From Typhlomys cinereus (Eukaryota; Chordata; Mammalia; Rodentia; Platacanthomyidae), in assembly GCA_023101885.1 (NCBI GenBank), contig JALPQD010000359.1, positions 62,001 through 126,000 on the forward strand: a stretch of DNA of 64,000 bases, given 5' to 3'. How positions within the stretch are numbered: the first letter of the stretch is position 1; every line of letters starts with the position of its first letter. The notes under the pieces were generated by a model. It made no database searches. It saw nothing but the letters and a program-made list of their open reading frames with translations, and was not told the origin of the DNA. The position numbers and the translations under genes are program-made. This document shows, piece after piece, positions 1 through 10,568 of the stretch.

Positions 1-490
1 TCTTTGGCAGTAGCAGTAAGTCATATCTATAGCTTGCCCTTCCCGATATATGATGAGCATGACCATTTCTATCTGTGATATTCTTACCAGACCTGATAAA
101 CTCAATCTAGTCATGAGAAAATAACACAAAAAATAAGCTGAAAGAGCATTCTACAAGTTTCTAAAGTACCCCTCAAAGTCAATGCCAAAGTAGAATTGGA
201 AAGCTATTTCTATCAATGGTAGTCCTGCTGACATATCATCCATGCAGCAGTAAGAACTTTGGCACATACTGGTACAGCGAACCCAGATGAAAACTCAGTG
301 GACCATGCATGCAAGAAGCCATGAAAGAAAAAAAGATAATGGTCAGAAAGAAGTTTTGGAGTAAGGGGGAAAAGTAGGATAGTATTGCATAAGAAAGAGT
401 GAAAATGACATCAATTTATTATATTTATATATCAAAATCTAAAATAAAAATAAATTAAAAAACTGAAGAATGTTGCAGATAAATTTAGAG
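1..490. other. AT-rich intergenic DNA, nothing recognised
   Basis: No convincing reading frame, RNA gene or repeat family is visible. The sequence is AT-rich with short A-runs and has no CpG clustering. Confidence 0.6.
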
Positions 491-503
491 AAAAACTGGG
501 ACT

Positions 504-704
504 GGGGCTGGAGAGGTGGCTCAGGGGTTAAGCCTCCGCCTTGAGGGCGGAGGGTCCTGAGTTCGGATCCCAGATCCCACGTATAGACGCCAGGCGGAAG
601 TGGGGGCGGCCTGCGCTTCTGGTCCTGGTAGGGCGGAAGCCTGTGAATCCCGGGGGCAGAAGGTGGTGGAGGTGTCCATGGTGGTTTGCGAATTCGTCCG
701 TGGT

Positions 705-743
<39 letters not shown>

Positions 744-812
744 ACACATGCACGTGCACATACATACACACATGCGCACAGTTGAATAAATAATAATAAT
801 AATATTTAAAAA
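504..812 (+). mobile_element. Young B2-superfamily (DIP-like) SINE
   Basis: The head GGGGCTGGAGAGGTGGCTCA holds a Pol III A box (TGGCTCAGGGG), and a B box (GAGTTCGGATCC) lies about 50 bases on. A GC-rich body follows, then a CA tract and a GAATAAATAA-type tail. The target AAAAACTGGGACT is duplicated at 491-503 and 813-825, which fixes the ends. The insertion lies at the very 5' edge of an older SINE of the same superfamily. The family name rests on memory of the B2 head and is an inference. Confidence 0.9.
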
Positions 813-819
813 AAAAACT

Positions 820-1160
820 GGGACTGGGGAGATGGCACAGAGGTTAAATCCTCTACCTCACAAGAAAAGAACCTGAGAAAAGAAAAAAGAAAAAGAAGGA
901 AAGGATCTGAGTGTGGAGCCTCAGATCTCATGTAAAAATGCCAGGTAACAGTAGTCTGAAATTCTGGCCCTGGAAGGCGGAGCCTGGGTAACCTGAGCAC
1001 AAAGCAATGAGGTAGAGCAATCCAAGATGATTTCCAGTGTCACTCTTGGACCTCCACAGGCATACAAATTCGAGAGCCTGGTACACACACCCACACAACC
1101 ATGTATACATACAAATGCATGCACACATGAGCATGTGTATATACACACATAGAAAACTGA
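820..1160 (+). mobile_element. Older diverged SINE of the same superfamily
   Basis: It has a degraded tRNA-like head (GAGATGGCACAGAGGTTAAA), an A/G-rich interruption near 860-905, and a body with the TCACTCTTGGACCTCCACAGG segment also found in the older copies at 13.7, 44.6 and 63.9 kb. It ends in a CA/TA-rich tract. Its 5' edge was the target of the younger SINE at 504. Confidence 0.75.
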
Positions 1161-1285
1161 ACAATTATGAAGGTCATGGATGATTAAAAAACACTAACAC
1201 ATGTCGCATATAATACCAGACCAACAACAAAACTAAGTGAAATTTCTATTTCAAAGTTGAATCCTGGTGTAGAATGCTAAATCTA

Positions 1286-1573
1286 GGGCTGGAGAGGTGG
1301 CTCAGGGGTTAAGCCTCCTCCTTGCAGGCGGAAGGTCCTGAGTTCGGATCCCAGATCCCACGTATAGACGCCAGGCGGAAGCAGGGGGCGGCCTGTGCTT
1401 CTGGTCCTGGTAGGGCGGAGCCTGTGAATCCCGGGGCAGAAGAAGGTGGAGGCGTCCATGGTGGTTCGCGAATTCGTCCGTGGTTCTACACATACACAGA
1501 CACGCGCGTGCACATACACACGCATATGCACACAGTTGAATAAATAATAATAAGAAGAAGAAATTTTTAAAAA
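1286..1573 (+). mobile_element. Young DIP-like SINE with 13-bp TSD
   Basis: It has the same head, A/B boxes, body and CA-rich tail as the copy at 504. The target AATGCTAAATCTA is present at 1273-1285 and again at 1574-1586, so both ends are exact. The tail contains GAATAAATAATAA followed by an A-rich run. Confidence 0.92.
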
Positions 1574-1586
1574 AATGCTAAATCTA

Positions 1587-2816
1587 AATCTGGAGTTTAA
1601 TAATGGATAAATCCTATGTACCAATATTAAGTTCTTATTTGTAAGTAACACAACATGATTAAATAAAGAAATAAAAGAAGGGAATGTGAAAATATGGGGG
1701 CTCTGAGCTACCTTCACAACTTTTGTATAAATTGTCATTCAAATGTAAAAGTTTTACCAAATTTAATTTAGGAATAAAAACATCGAGCAAAAAGATAAAT
1801 AAGCCAAAAACAATATTAACTGACAAAGGTTTCATTTTATGTTTAATCTGGCCAAGGTGTCAAAGAATTTAATAGATAAAGCAGAAAAATTTTTCTACAT
1901 CATCCATTTTATCAATCAGTAGTTTTCAAAAGAAAGGCTCTACATTTGTTTTATCAGGAATTCCTTGCAACTTTGGGGAAGTTATTTATTATTTAGTTAG
2001 TTAGTTTATTTTATTTATTATATTTATATTATTTATTATTATTTAGTAAGCTAGGCCTCTAGATAAGCTTATGAAGGATTTTAATTCATAATTAATGTGG
2101 GAAGACTCCACTCATAGTGTATGCAACCACTTCCTGAGTAAATAGATAAGATTGAGAGAGCTGATAAGCACTATTGGAAAGCTAGCAGGACAGAAAGTAA
2201 ATGTGCAACATTGATCCTTACCTGTTCTGTTCTTATATGAATACGGTGTAGCCATTTTCCTTAGCTTCAATTGGTATGACTTTTGTTACAATCAAAATCC
2301 AATGCCAATAAAAATCCCCTTATTCTCCTAAATTATTTCAGTTATATATTTCCTATAGCAATAAAATTATGAATCTAAGCCACCACATGATTAATCTATA
2401 CCATATTTCACTGTTTTTAAAAAGCATTTTTTGTAATTCATTGGCCTCCTGTTATTCAAAGTTAATGTAACAATTAGGATTATTTAAAGAGCCCAGCAAG
2501 TGTCCACTGAACTCTTACAAGCTCAAAAAGGTAAAACACCACTTTTTACCATGAATGGAATAATTTTACTAGTGATTACTTAAAAATCAAAAAAAGTTAA
2601 ACTAAATCACTAAGGAAATACTGAAAGTTAGGGAAAAATGTTTTGCTCCAGGCTTAATTTGTATTCTGTGATCTACCTGAGCCATGGCGATTTTGGCTTT
2701 ACAGATACTTCTGTACTAGTTTTTTAATTGCTACTCTTCAAAAATAACTGTTTGAACCTGATTTAAAGCCATGAAAATGTGTTTCAATTTTGAGCTCTAT
2801 GTCAGATTAATGTTGG
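1587..2816. other. AT-rich unique DNA, no gene seen
   Basis: Nothing recognisable apart from a TTTA/TTAG-rich low-complexity patch at about 1981-2050. No reading frame resembles a known family. Confidence 0.6.
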
Positions 2817-2860
2817 TGACTCAAATGTCAAGCGTTGATTAGAACTCTGAGTTCTGGACT
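2817..2860 (+). repeat. 44-bp direct repeat, copy 1
   Basis: This segment matches 3319-3362 at 43 of 44 bases; the one difference is G versus A in AGCGTTG/AGCATTG. It lies in otherwise unique sequence. Confidence 0.9.
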
Positions 2861-3240
2861 TCTTGTTCAGGGCTCTCTCTTTAGGGACTTAAATGGAACT
2901 CAGAAATAGTCACAGTAGTGCAAGCGGAACTAAGAAAAGGGGTGCATTTGGAAACCTTATCAAAAAAAAGGCAACATTCTTTATTTTCATCAAGTTGGGG
3001 GACTACTGCAAACTCTGCCAACCTGCATATTTTCCCCATTATTATTCCTTTCAGCTGGACTTATTGCATCTCCCATTGGTGAATTTTCTGGGCATGCTTA
3101 CAAGGTTGTGAAATCAAGACCAATCCCTATTGTTGAAGTGTACAATTAAAAAAATACAATGAAGTGTTTTTCAGAAGCCTGGTCACATAGGACTAGCAAA
3201 CACAGGAAAGACTTTGAATTCATTCATTATAAAAACCTAA
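2861..3240. other. Unique DNA between the two 44-bp repeat copies
   Basis: No gene or known repeat was recognised. A short open frame on the plus strand (2893-3111) has no recognisable domain and looks incidental. Confidence 0.5.
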
Positions 3241-3470
3241 AGGGAAAAGCCTGAACTTCCACTAGAGCAGAGGATTCAGAGGGAACCCTGGGATCCATAG
3301 AAGCAGACAGACATGAGATGACTCAAATGTCAAGCATTGATTAGAACTCTGAGTTCTGGACTCAGTAATATAGAATGATGAAGGGAGAGAGAAAGAGGAA
3401 AGAGAGGACAGAGGGAAGAAGCACTGGGAGCAGGGATAATTGCTCAATAAGCTTGCAAAACTAGGGAAAA
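3241..3470 (+). mobile_element. Old repeat 3' end, probably LINE-derived, interrupted by 44-bp repeat copy 2
   Basis: It shares the block AGAGGGAACCCTGG, the words ATCCATAGA, a purine-rich stretch and a terminal CAGGGAT..CTCAATA.GCTTG with the repeat at 28316-28570. The purine-rich 3' UTR style suggests an old L1, but the family is not certain. Confidence 0.5.
3319..3362 (+). repeat. 44-bp direct repeat, copy 2
   Basis: This is the second copy of the segment at 2817-2860, 502 bases downstream. It interrupts the old repeat at 3241-3470: the related copy at 28.4 kb lacks it, so it appears to have been inserted here. Confidence 0.85.
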
Positions 3471-3473
3471 ATG

Positions 3474-3975
3474 TTTTAAATATTTATTTATTTTTTCCAC
3501 TCATATAAACTTAATAGGTACCCCAGTCCCTTCCCTACCTCCACTCCTCCCTGAATCCCTTGCTCCTTCCCCCTTTTCTCCTTCCTTTCCCCCCTCCCTC
3601 CCTTTCTCCCAGTGCCACCCCCCCCATCCCTGGAGCATCCTTTAGTATGTATGTCAAACTTCCCTCTAGGTCCTCCACTCTAATGAGGTGTAAGGACTCA
3701 GTATCACTGCTTAGAGTTCTTTCTTGTGTTCCCCTTTAGTATAGGAACACTATTGTGGCTGTTAATCCTTTGCCTCTAAGGATCCTAGTGCCTGTGATCC
3801 ATGCTAGACTCTGGGGGGTCAATGATATGTTGGTCATTACGCAGGTCATGCAAAGTCCTATTATGGTTACTTCAGCCCTAACTTGTGTGGAGTATCTTGC
3901 ATATCATTGCCCCTCCCCATCTTTAGGCTCTTACAATCTTACTGCTCCCTCTTCCACAAATTTTAGGGAAAAAAT
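3474..3975 (-). mobile_element. Old L1 3' UTR fragment
   Basis: Read on the plus strand it runs from a T-rich end through CTCATATAAACTTAATAGGTA and a pyrimidine-rich tract (the complement of the L1 3' UTR G-rich tract). It then enters the segment that recurs at 21.5, 23.8, 32.7, 40.9, 44.3 and 61.0 kb. It is more diverged than those at 43.3 and 55.0 kb. Confidence 0.85.
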
Positions 3976-5062
3976 TTTAAAAAAAGAAACCAGGATTGCC
4001 CATAGCGAGATTATCATCAGAAACAGCAAGAGACATTAGCAATAATTTGAACCTTAAGGGTTAAATTCTCTATGCTCTGCTCATATGTGTAAAGAAAACT
4101 AGCCAACTCTTAAAGCAGCAGAATCACTACAGGGTGATTCTTCTGTAAACCTTCTTAATAAGAGTCAGAAGCATACGACTATGCTGCCAGAATGGTTATT
4201 TGCTGTGTGGCCATCACCATCTGTCCATGGAATCTGTACACCAAATCATTATGGACTGAATTACCCAATTCACTGCCATATTCAAATGAGAAACTGCTTG
4301 TAAATTTCCTTGCATAGAGTTTACTACATAATAAAGTTCAATCTTGACTTTTATTTGATAATTGTTAGCTTTTCATGCTCCTTCTTCTGACATTAATATT
4401 TGAGAGGACATGTTCATGAAACCATAGGTAGAGACCACTGTATCTTAAGAATTTTATCAACTTCCTGGAGAAACTAACACACATCAAAGATAAATCACAC
4501 TTTTATAAGGGAATAAAACAATATAAGATTTCACAACCTTTCTTCCTGATTCATCTCGGTGTTTAACAATCCTGTCAGGAAATTCTTCAATTATTCTAAC
4601 CTAACTACCTCATACTGGAGTTTATTTCCTCATGTTCTGGCTTCAGTGGAGATAGAGACCAGATGGCCACTATCCTTTGCATAATACTAATAGTAATGTT
4701 TTATAGGCTCAAAGATTTAGTAAATCTTTTCATGATTATTTTCTTGACTGCAACAAAAATGTCTACTTCATTCAACACCATTAGTAGCATTATGTTTGAA
4801 TATTTAAAAGATTATGCATATCAATTTTTATTAATGCATGCAAAATACTCTCAAATTTGGCTATTTTATGCCCACATATTATATAATATAAAAATAGGAA
4901 ATTGTTGCTTTGAAATATTTTTCTGAGAGTTCTACAAATTGAAAGCAAAATAAAGTTAAGGAATTTTATTCTTTTTCATAAGTGTGTCTCCTAGAATTTT
5001 TATATATGTATCCATCTCAAATGTTTATCACTTCATCACAACAAAAGCATTTAAGTCCTCTT
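3976..5062. other. AT-rich intergenic DNA, nothing recognised
   Basis: There are only short open frames, AT-rich and without recognisable motifs. No tandem repeats of note. Confidence 0.55.
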
Positions 5063-5222
5063 TTATCTTTTTTTTTATTTCTACTCATACAACTTTAACA
5101 GGTACATCAGTCCCCTCCCTCCCTCCAACCTCCCACCGCCCTATGCCCCCTCCCCTCTCCCTCCCTTCCTATCCCCCAGTGCCTCCCCCTCCCATCCCCA
5201 GAGCATCCTTTAATGTGCATAA
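5063..5222 (-). mobile_element. Very short L1 3' end fragment
   Basis: A T-rich start, then TACTCATACAACTTTAACAG and a C/T-rich tract ending at CAGAGCATCCTTTAATGTGC, match the terminal part of the L1 3' UTR on the minus strand. It is strongly 5'-truncated, leaving only about 160 bases. Confidence 0.8.
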
Positions 5223-5637
5223 ATTAATAATATAGTTATTAAAAATATAGTTGTCTCTCAGTACATGTAGGATATAGGGACCCTTTGTGGAAACCAAATG
5301 AGAAAATGTAATGTAATGTCTCTAATGTAATTTGTGTTGTATTTGTGTATAACTATGTACATCTTCCTGTATACTCAGCCATCAGTATATTACTTATAAC
5401 ACATAATGCAATGTAAGTATTATCCAAATGCTTGTTAATCTGTATTCTTTAGGCAATAATTACAAAGAAAATTAGTGTATGCATTCTATGAACATAAAAG
5501 CTTTTTCCAAATATATATTTCGTCGGAACTTTATTGAATATACAATTATGTAAATCACAGGTATGTAAGTCATTCATGGAGAGAGCTAATTATATTAGAA
5601 GAACCACAGAAAAGTTAAATTAATTTAGGTAACTTTT
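5223..5637. other. AT-rich unique DNA
   Basis: No gene or repeat recognised. Confidence 0.55.
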
Positions 5638-5651
5638 CATGTTTCTATCTT

Positions 5652-5961
5652 TTTTTTCAAATTTTTTTATTATTTATTACTTATTCAATTGTGCATATAT
5701 GCGTGTGTGCGCATGTGTGTATGTATGTGTGTGTATGTATGTGTGTGTGTAGAACCATGGACGAATTCGGGAATTACCATGGACCGCCTCCACCTCCTCG
5801 TTTACTCTGCCCCGGGATTCACAGGTTCTGCCCTACCAGGACCAGAAACGTAAGCCGCCCCCGCTTCCGCCCGGCGTCTATATGTGGGGTGTAGGATCGG
5901 AATTCAGGACCTTCTGCCTGCAAGGCAGAGGCTTAACCCCTGAGCCACCTCTCCAGCCCCC
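5652..5961 (-). mobile_element. Young DIP-like SINE with 14-bp TSD
   Basis: On the plus strand it reads T-rich tail, ATTCAATTGTGC, a GT tract, the GC-rich body, and the head complement ending in GAGCCACCTCTCCAGCCCC. CATGTTTCTATCTT occurs at 5638-5651 and 5962-5975 and fixes the insertion. Confidence 0.92.
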
Positions 5962-5975
5962 CATGTTTCTATCTT

Positions 5976-6479
5976 GTGCTCAACTTGATGTGCTGAATAG
6001 TTTTGAGTTAATTTTCTTTAACTAAATAACACTGTGCTACAAAGACCAAGTCCTAACAGAGGAGTTCCTTGCTACAAAGACTGAAGGTGAAGGCAATGAA
6101 CTTGTTTTCACAAAATGCTGAGAATAAGTGAAGATCAAAGCATGATGTTACCCATAATGGCTCAGGGACCTTGCAGAAGAGGAAGAAGAAAGAATGTAGG
6201 AGCTAGAAGAGAAGAAAAAGGGTTGTGAAATACCATCTTCCAAAAACATTACCATAGCAATCATATGTCCACAACAGAGGTGGTTGCTGATACCAAACCT
6301 ACTATGGACCTACTTGGTCAATGGTAAGCTATAGATGGAGAAAAAAACTATGGGGGCCCTACAAAGTACTGAGGAGCAACGGTAAATTGACAGTTTCTGG
6401 GGAGAGGATATCCTGTTGTATGCTCATGGGAGATCATTTGAGGTTCCAAGAGCTAGTCCTAAACTCATGATCAGAGAAA
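5976..6479. other. Unique DNA, nothing recognised
   Basis: No coding, RNA or repeat signal recognised. Confidence 0.5.
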
Positions 6480-6760
6480 AGCCCTTGCTATAGAAACATG
6501 AAAATCATATATGTAAATGGGAACTATGTTATGTTTGATACATGTACATATTGTATAATGTTTAAATTTGCTTAAATGTATTAAACATATCATAACATAA
6601 CGTTATGAATAGGGAAGAATACTTGTAGGGAAAGGAGCCTGACAGGGGTGTGAGCAGAAGAAGGTAGAACGGACAGGAACAACAATGTATTACGTACATG
6701 TATGGAATTGTCAAAGAAAAAGAAGTAGAAACAAATAAGATTGCAGAATAGAATTAAAAA
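6480..6760 (+). mobile_element. Possible old L1 3' end
   Basis: The terminal TACATGTATGGAATTGTCAAAGAAA resembles the 3' end of old rodent L1 (Lx-type) copies as I remember them, with a purine-rich segment before it. The resemblance is weak. Confidence 0.35.
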
Positions 6761-7236
6761 AAATTAAATTTGCAAAAGCAAAACAGCACAATTCTGGATT
6801 TAAAAACAACACACATATGTCAACAGAGACTGAGTGTTAAAAGCAAATATCAGCTTACTCCACTGATGGTGAGAATCAAGGAGGTGAGTGGCTGAAAGCA
6901 AGCGGATCAGTACTAAAATCAGAATTAGTTCAAGCAAATTTGCAAGATTTTAGAATAGAAGACTTTCTAGAAGGAAAAGATATTTTATTAATTTGCATAT
7001 TCAGGAATAGAATTTTGTGTTTTAGTGTTTCTATTTTCTCATGCCTCTCCATCTCCATCTCTCTTTCTGCAGAAACTCTTATATTTAAAAAAAGCTACTC
7101 CATTAATCTCAAATTCTGTCATTGCTAAGCAGTTTTCACAAGTATTGAAAAACCTATACACAGGACTAAAAATTATGCATTTTCCTGATATATAATATAT
7201 ATTCATTTTTTTCTGTAGGAATTTTCTCCATTCATA
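6761..7236. other. AT-rich unique DNA flanking the PBX2 retrocopy
   Basis: Nothing recognisable is present up to the duplicated target at 7237. Confidence 0.55.
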
Positions 7237-7250
7237 CTCACCATGTTCTT
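7237..7250. repeat. Target-site duplication, poly(A) side of PBX2 retrocopy
   Basis: CTCACCATGTTCTT here matches CTCACCATGTTTTT at 10088-10101 at 13 of 14 bases, the first 11 being identical. In retrocopy orientation the target reads AAAAACATGGTGAG, a good L1-endonuclease site. Confidence 0.9.
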
Positions 7251-10087
7251 TGTTTTTTTGGTTTTTTTTTTTGTTTTTTTTTCCCCAGGGAAAAAAGAAA
7301 TTTCTTTATTTAAAACTGTATTTTTTTTTCCTGTGAATCTACAAGTTTACAAGTGAGGAGAGAACTGCCCCTGGCCTCTGCCTCCCACCACCATTCCCCA
7401 TCACACTCCCAACCTATCCGGTCCTGTCTGGGTCTCTGATAGGAGGGCTCCTCATCTGGACAATCTTATCCTGAGGAAGCATGAGTGGTCAGAAGGGGTG
7501 GGGTGCTGAGATGGGTCAAGTGTCTTCACTGTCCCCCATATCTGGCTTTTCGTGACTGCCCTCCCTCCCTTGATTTTGACAAGATTAAAAAACAACTTAT
7601 TTCTGGGGAAACTAAAGGAGATAATATACAAATACCCAGCCCGTGTTTAACAGGTCTGGCAAGAGGAGCCCCCTCCCAATTCATTCTTCTCCAATCTGCA
7701 AATAGTTAAAAATATTAACAACATGTCAGATGGGGTAGCATCTTTGATTTCCTCAAAATAACTGAACCCCGTTCTATCACAACGTTGTAGAAGAGGGGAC
7801 AGACAGGCCAGCAGATCACAAACTAAGAACACCTCGGTGACTCCGGGGTGAGGGCTGCTTGTGCTAAAAAATCCACTTTCCAATGGGCAGGCCTGGAGTC
7901 AGGTGGGCCCTCCTCCAGTGTGCCTTTTTTATGTTACCTAGACCCCTTGGCTAACACCTCTAACACAGGAAACCAAAAGATTAAATCATAAGAAAACACA
8001 CACAAACCTAGTTCCCCAAACTAAATTAAAAATTAAGAATCACCACCAAAAAACAAACTAAATAAATTCAGAAAACAAAAAGTTTAACCCCAAAACCCAG
8101 TCAACGATTCCCTAAAGTAGCAGAAACTCCCTCTGAGGTAGATATCTGAGTCAGACACTCTCGTCCACCGAGCGATTCTATTGGTTTAAGATGAGCTGCG
8201 TATGAGGTAATAAAGCCGTCTGGAGGGGCAGGGGTGGGGACGCACAGGGGTGTGGCCCGTGTCCTCTGTCCAGGAGTCCCCATTTTTGGCATCTCTGGGT
8301 TGGGCAGGGCTGATGTCTCCAGATTCCAGAGCATGTAAGTGGGGTGGGGAAAGAAAGTGGGGGAGCCAAGAGAGATAAACAGACCAGCTAGGAAAGGGGG
8401 AGAGAAAGATGAAAAGGAAGAGAATGAATTCTAAGAAACAAGTGTCTGTTTTTGTGTAGGAGAAAAAACAGAGGGGAGAAAGACTGAAAAAAGGGGAGGC
8501 AGACCCCACTCTCCCTGCAATGTAGTCAGCACCCCAGCACCGACAGTCTAGTCCGGGAGGGCATGACCCCACTCGCCCTCTTTTGTGCTTCTTTTTGGGG
8601 TGTGTCCTCTAGATGCCTGTGTCCTCAAGAGTTGCCTTGTGGACACCCCTGCGATCCTGAGGGGTGAGATCAATTGGAGGTGTCGGAGTGAACACTTCCT
8701 GGTCCCTCTGTCGGGGAGGTCACTGAGGATGGGGTCACTGCCTCCTGCCAGCCGCCGTTGGCCTGGGAGGCAGAGTAGGAATCTCCATTGAGCCCGGGCA
8801 TCCCCAGAAACATGTCTCCGGATCCTGAGAGATTGAAAGAGCCGCCAGAACCTGCAGAGGAAGGGGGTGTCGGGGAGCTGGTGCGGCTGTGGCCCCCCTG
8901 GGCGACGGACACGGCTGTCTTCACAGCGTAGATGTTTGCTTCCTCTTGGAACTTGCCAATATTTTTCTTGTAGCGAATCCGTTTGTTGCCAAACCAGTTG
9001 GAGACCTGAGACACAGTGATGCCACACTTTTTGGCCAGCTCCTCCTTCGCCTCCTCACTAGGATACGAATTACTCAAGTGAGAGTAGAAATACTCGTTGA
9101 GGACTTCGGTGGCCTGTTTAAACGCTGAAGTTCCGGCGTTTTCTTCTGGCATCCAGGAAGCGGGACCGCAGGATCATGACGGCTTCGCAGGTGCTCTGCT
9201 TGAGCTGCATCTGGATGGCGCTGAACTTGCGATGGATGATGCTCACCATGCGTTCCATCTCCTTGGGGGCCACGGGCCGAGTACGGCTCTGCTCTCTCAG
9301 CAGGTTCATGACATGGGTTGTGAACTCATTACACACCTGCTCATACTTCTCCAGCTCTGAGTGGTAGATGTGGCGGATCTGGGCAAGTTTGCTGCGACAG
9401 TCCGAGTGTTCGATGGAGTTGTCTGGGGACACGCTGCCTCCAGAGGCTGCAGCAGCTGCAGTGGCTGCAGCAGAGCCCCCCCCCCCTTTCTCTGGCCCAG
9501 CCACACCCTCTGCCAGAAGCATGTTGTCCAAGCGCATCAACTGTGGGTCCACCGGCTCCTCCTCTTGGAAGCTTCTAATGCTGAGGCCGGTTTTCTCCTT
9601 GATCTCACAGAGGACGCTAAAGAGAGCAGGCTTCATTCGGTGACAGTTCAGGGCATGTTTCTTGGCCTGGGCCTCGCCCAGGCTCTGGTCCGTGATGGTC
9701 ATTATCTGCTGCAGAATGTCCCCGATGTCTTGCTTCCCTCGGCCTCCCGGGAACCCCCCCACCGCTACCCCCCACCAGGGTCTCCGCCACCGAGAGGCTC
9801 GCCAGGGCCCCGGGGATCCCCACCCACCAGTCCCAGGCCCCCTCGGCCCCCGCCAGGAGGGGGCAGCCCCAGCAGTCGCTCGTCCATAGCTGGGGGGGGG
9901 GGCCTGAGGCCCCTCCCCCGCCGGTTACTTCTCCCCCTAAACTCGCCGGGGCCACTGCTCCCTCCGCCCCAGTCCTGCCCGGCTCCCCACCTCCCGGCTC
10001 CCCCCCTTCCTGGGGTTCACCCCTGCACTGAAGGGGAGACCTGGGGTACCGGCTGGGCCCCCCACAGGAGACCCCGGCCCCCAGCGG
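7251..10087 (-). pseudogene. PBX2: Processed pseudogene of PBX2 (pre-B-cell leukaemia homeobox 2)
   Basis: PBX2 is a TALE-class homeodomain transcription factor that partners with HOX and MEIS/PREP proteins on DNA in the nucleus. This copy has no introns. It runs 5' UTR (about 10087-9888), start ATG at 9887-9885, PBC domain, homeodomain, C-terminal tail to a stop near 8670, and a long 3' UTR. An AATAAA (7310-7305) precedes a T-run on the plus strand, which is the poly(A) tail. Recognisable parts are [19 protein letters not shown] and NSIEHSD of the PBC domain, ARRKRRNFS at the homeodomain start, the third helix [14 protein letters not shown], and the tail [11 protein letters not shown]. Breaks: the ATG frame stops at TAG 9767-9765 after 40 codons, from changed G-runs in the Gly-rich N-terminus. 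Four extra bases at about 9121-9124 shift the frame inside the homeodomain and create a stop. About 29 codons are missing in frame between SASQ and ANGGW. It cannot encode a complete PBX2. Confidence 0.96.
7305..7310 (-). promoter_or_regulatory. Polyadenylation signal carried by the PBX2 retrocopy
   Basis: TTTATT on the plus strand is AATAAA in the retrocopy direction. It lies about 20-25 bases before the A-tail (plus-strand T-rich run at about 7248-7282), the expected spacing for the source mRNA's cleavage site. Confidence 0.8.
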
Positions 10088-10101
10088 CTCACCATGTTTT
10101 T
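10088..10101. repeat. Target-site duplication, 5' side of PBX2 retrocopy
   Basis: This is the partner of 7237-7250. The retrocopy 5' end begins immediately inside it with the GC-rich leader. Confidence 0.9.
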
Positions 10102-10554
10102 CTAGGAAATAATTTCAACCTGGAAGCCTGATCACTTCCAGGAAAAATAATTCACTTTCATGAATCTCTGCCATGGTTCATCATATGAAGTAACATAAAA
10201 GCAATTATATTTTATTTAAACAGCATTTAAATGTATTTCTGAAAGACAAATGTATCTTCTCCCATCTGAAAAGATATGTCCATCTCACAATCATAAGTGA
10301 TTTCAGAGACCCTAGCACTAATATATCCAACTTGTACTAGTATAATGTACCAACTTCTGTCTGTTAGTGTCTTCATATTTGATCTCTGAATTATTCTTTA
10401 ACTAGAATGAATGACGGTTTGCAGTGAGCAGTTTTGCAGCTTTCAACCTCCTTGATGGGCATGACTTAGGTCACTTCCAACTTCTCCTAGCCGCCCATGT
10501 CTTTCCTGCTATAATGAACTCTATCACCTCTCTGGAACAGTAAACTGAATAAAT
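10102..10554. other. AT-rich unique DNA
   Basis: No gene or repeat recognised before the next SINE. Confidence 0.5.
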
Positions 10555-10568
10555 CTCCCTTCTTTCTT

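Noticed and set aside
504..580. tRNA gene in the SINE heads
   Set aside because: The A and B boxes are present, but the head does not fold as a complete tRNA with acceptor stem and is fused to a SINE body in all copies.
521..789. Short frames through SINEs giving a recurring protein-like sequence (TNSGTT..DAST type) at many positions
   Set aside because: The recurrence comes from the same SINE body translated in different copies. These are Pol III-type non-coding retroposons with CA tracts, not genes.
9361..10131. 256-codon plus-strand open frame over the PBX2 retrocopy
   Set aside because: It is the antisense of the GC-rich 5' UTR and PBC region. The Pro/Arg-rich translation has no domain of its own, and the minus-strand reading is clearly PBX2.
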